Assembly (NCBI GenBank): GCA_003484265.1
Contig: DNDO01000237.1
Coordinates: 1,384 to 9,384 of the forward strand
Direction: 5' to 3'
Length of the DNA: 8,001 nucleotides
Source: Anaerolineae bacterium
GTDB taxonomy: Bacteria > Chloroflexota > Anaerolineae > Anaerolineales > Villigracilaceae
The notes beneath the pieces were generated by a model. That model was not told the DNA's origin, made no database searches, and was given only the letters and a program-made list of their open reading frames with translations. Of this stretch, positions 7,059 through 8,001 are shown piece by piece. The stretch's first letter is position 1; the number at the start of each line of letters is the position of its first letter. Made by a program: the position numbers and the translations under genes.

Positions 7059-8001
7059 TGACGAAGATGAATTTTCGATTGATAATCAATCTGCTGGTGC
7101 TTATAAGTATATTAAGTGCCTGCGGTTCAAGCGGTGAAGATGTCGCGGCTCAAAGCACACTGGATGCGATCAGCGCTTCGGTTCGTGCGACTGCCACTGC
7201 CAAAGCCGCGCTGGATCAGAATCCAAATGCTGCCATCGAGACAGCTCATGCTTTGGCTACCGCCCAGGAACAATCCGTTGCGGCAACCCAGGCGGCCGGG
7301 GTGGTATTAAGCGACGAAGCAAAAGCGGCAACAGCCTCTGCCGAGGCTCCCATACTTGCGAAATTACCCGCTTATGGCGTCGATCCCTCCGCCGGCAGGA
7401 TGGGATGGATTCATCCGCCTGAGACCCTTGAGGTGGAAGGTTTCATGCAGTACGACTACGTTAATTATTTTATTTCGACTATTGCGCAGGATTTTGTAAT
7501 TTCTGCAGATATTACATGGAACGCAATAGGAAGTGAATCGAGCTGTGGATTCGTCATTCGTTCGGATGGGAATCAAGATGCAATGGATACATATCTGGCA
7601 ACCATCTCACGGGTAGCCAGCGGATATTTTCTCTTCCTCACGGTGGCGAAAGGCGAGCCTGTCACCGGGCAGGTTTATTATGCCAACGGGCGCGATCCAG
7701 CCTTCGACTGGCAGAACGGCGCCACCAACAATTTGACGGTGGTCGGACGTGAAAATAATTTCTGGATTTACACCAACGGGACTCTGATCGGCGAGGTCGA
7801 TCCGAGCGCCCCGCCTATTTTGAACCTTCCTCCAGAGCCTGAGAAGCCGGCGGATGCTTCGAATGTAGAGGCGATGGCTGCATATAGGTTGAGAAAAGCC
7901 GAATATGATCTTGAGGTGACACAGATCACAGCAGAATACCGCGCCCGCCAGCGCGCACTACAAAATGCCGATACCACATTTGATCGCGGATTTATGGCAT
8001 T
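7058..8001 (+). CDS. Lipoprotein with Ala-rich helical stalk and interrupted lectin-like domain, C-terminus cut by window edge
   Basis: I translated 314 codons from ATG at 7058 to the window end without a stop. Residues 1-21 are a lipoprotein signal peptide: charged start, hydrophobic core, lipobox LSAC, with C22 as the lipidated residue and GSSG after it. It should be anchored on the outer face of the membrane. Residues about 28-98 are Ala/Thr-rich and probably a helical stalk. Residues about 114-250 look like a concanavalin A/LamG-like beta-sandwich (DFVISADITWN, CGFVIRSD, FWIYTNGTLIGEV), a fold that often binds sugars; I cannot name the family. A Pro/Glu-rich, then helical segment (about 251-306) interrupts the domain, which seems to resume at FDRGFMA. 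The ATG overlaps the transporter stop (TAATG), so the two are translationally coupled, with GGAAAG at 7042-7047 as ribosome site. It is probably the transporter's partner outside the membrane (inference). Met4 (ATG at 7067) is an alternative start. Confidence 0.9.
   Translation, partial: MTKMNFRLIINLLVLISILSACGSSGEDVAAQSTLDAISASVRATATAKAALDQNPNAAIETAHALATAQEQSVAATQAAGVVLSDEAKAATASAEAPILAKLPAYGVDPSAGRMGWIHPPETLEVEGFMQYDYVNYFISTIAQDFVISADITWNAIGSESSCGFVIRSDGNQDAMDTYLATISRVASGYFLFLTVAKGEPVTGQVYYANGRDPAFDWQNGATNNLTVVGRENNFWIYTNGTLIGEVDPSAPPILNLPPEPEKPADASNVEAMAAYRLRKAEYDLEVTQITAEYRARQRALQNADTTFDRGFMA

Noticed and set aside
7116..7576. Short open frames on both strands at the start of the lipoprotein gene
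   Set aside because: They overlap the continuous lipoprotein frame, which has a signal peptide, lipobox and stop-start overlap with the transporter.

Overview
The window most likely comes from a member of the Chloroflexota, class Anaerolineae. This is inferred from protein style: long Thr/Pro/Ser linkers outside the membrane, FHA-ABC transporters, Hanks-type kinases and Ala-rich lipoproteins with lectin-like domains. No rRNA or other marker gene is present. Base composition is moderate. I see no tRNA, rRNA, CRISPR array, insertion sequence or attachment site.

There are five protein genes in two divergent blocks. The minus-strand block is read from about 3468 down to beyond base 1. It encodes a small zinc-ribbon/FHA protein (2938-3468), a single-pass membrane protein with a TPR-like cytoplasmic part and an external FecR-like domain (976-2907), and a Hanks-type Ser/Thr protein kinase (1-959) cut off by the window edge. 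The gaps are 30 and 16 bp, so this looks like one operon. The plus-strand block encodes a 1091-residue ABCG-type half-transporter with three N-terminal FHA domains (3783-7058), then a lipoprotein (7058 to beyond 8001) whose start codon overlaps the transporter stop. The 314 bp between the blocks hold a near-perfect sigma70-type promoter for the plus block, a good candidate promoter for the minus block, and a 14-bp dyad between them.

The contents fit one phosphothreonine signalling unit. The kinase would phosphorylate Thr residues, the FHA domains of the small protein and the transporter would read them, the FecR/TPR membrane protein may bring in an external signal, and the transporter with its lipoprotein would be the output. 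The logic resembles the kinase-regulated FHA-ABC exporter Rv1747 of Mycobacterium tuberculosis. That parallel is an inference from domain content, and the transported substrate is unknown.

The least expected feature is a shared Pro/Glu-plus-helix segment. It occurs in the very large outer loop of the transporter and again inside the lectin-like domain of the lipoprotein, in the same order and register over about 39 residues. It may be where the two proteins touch.
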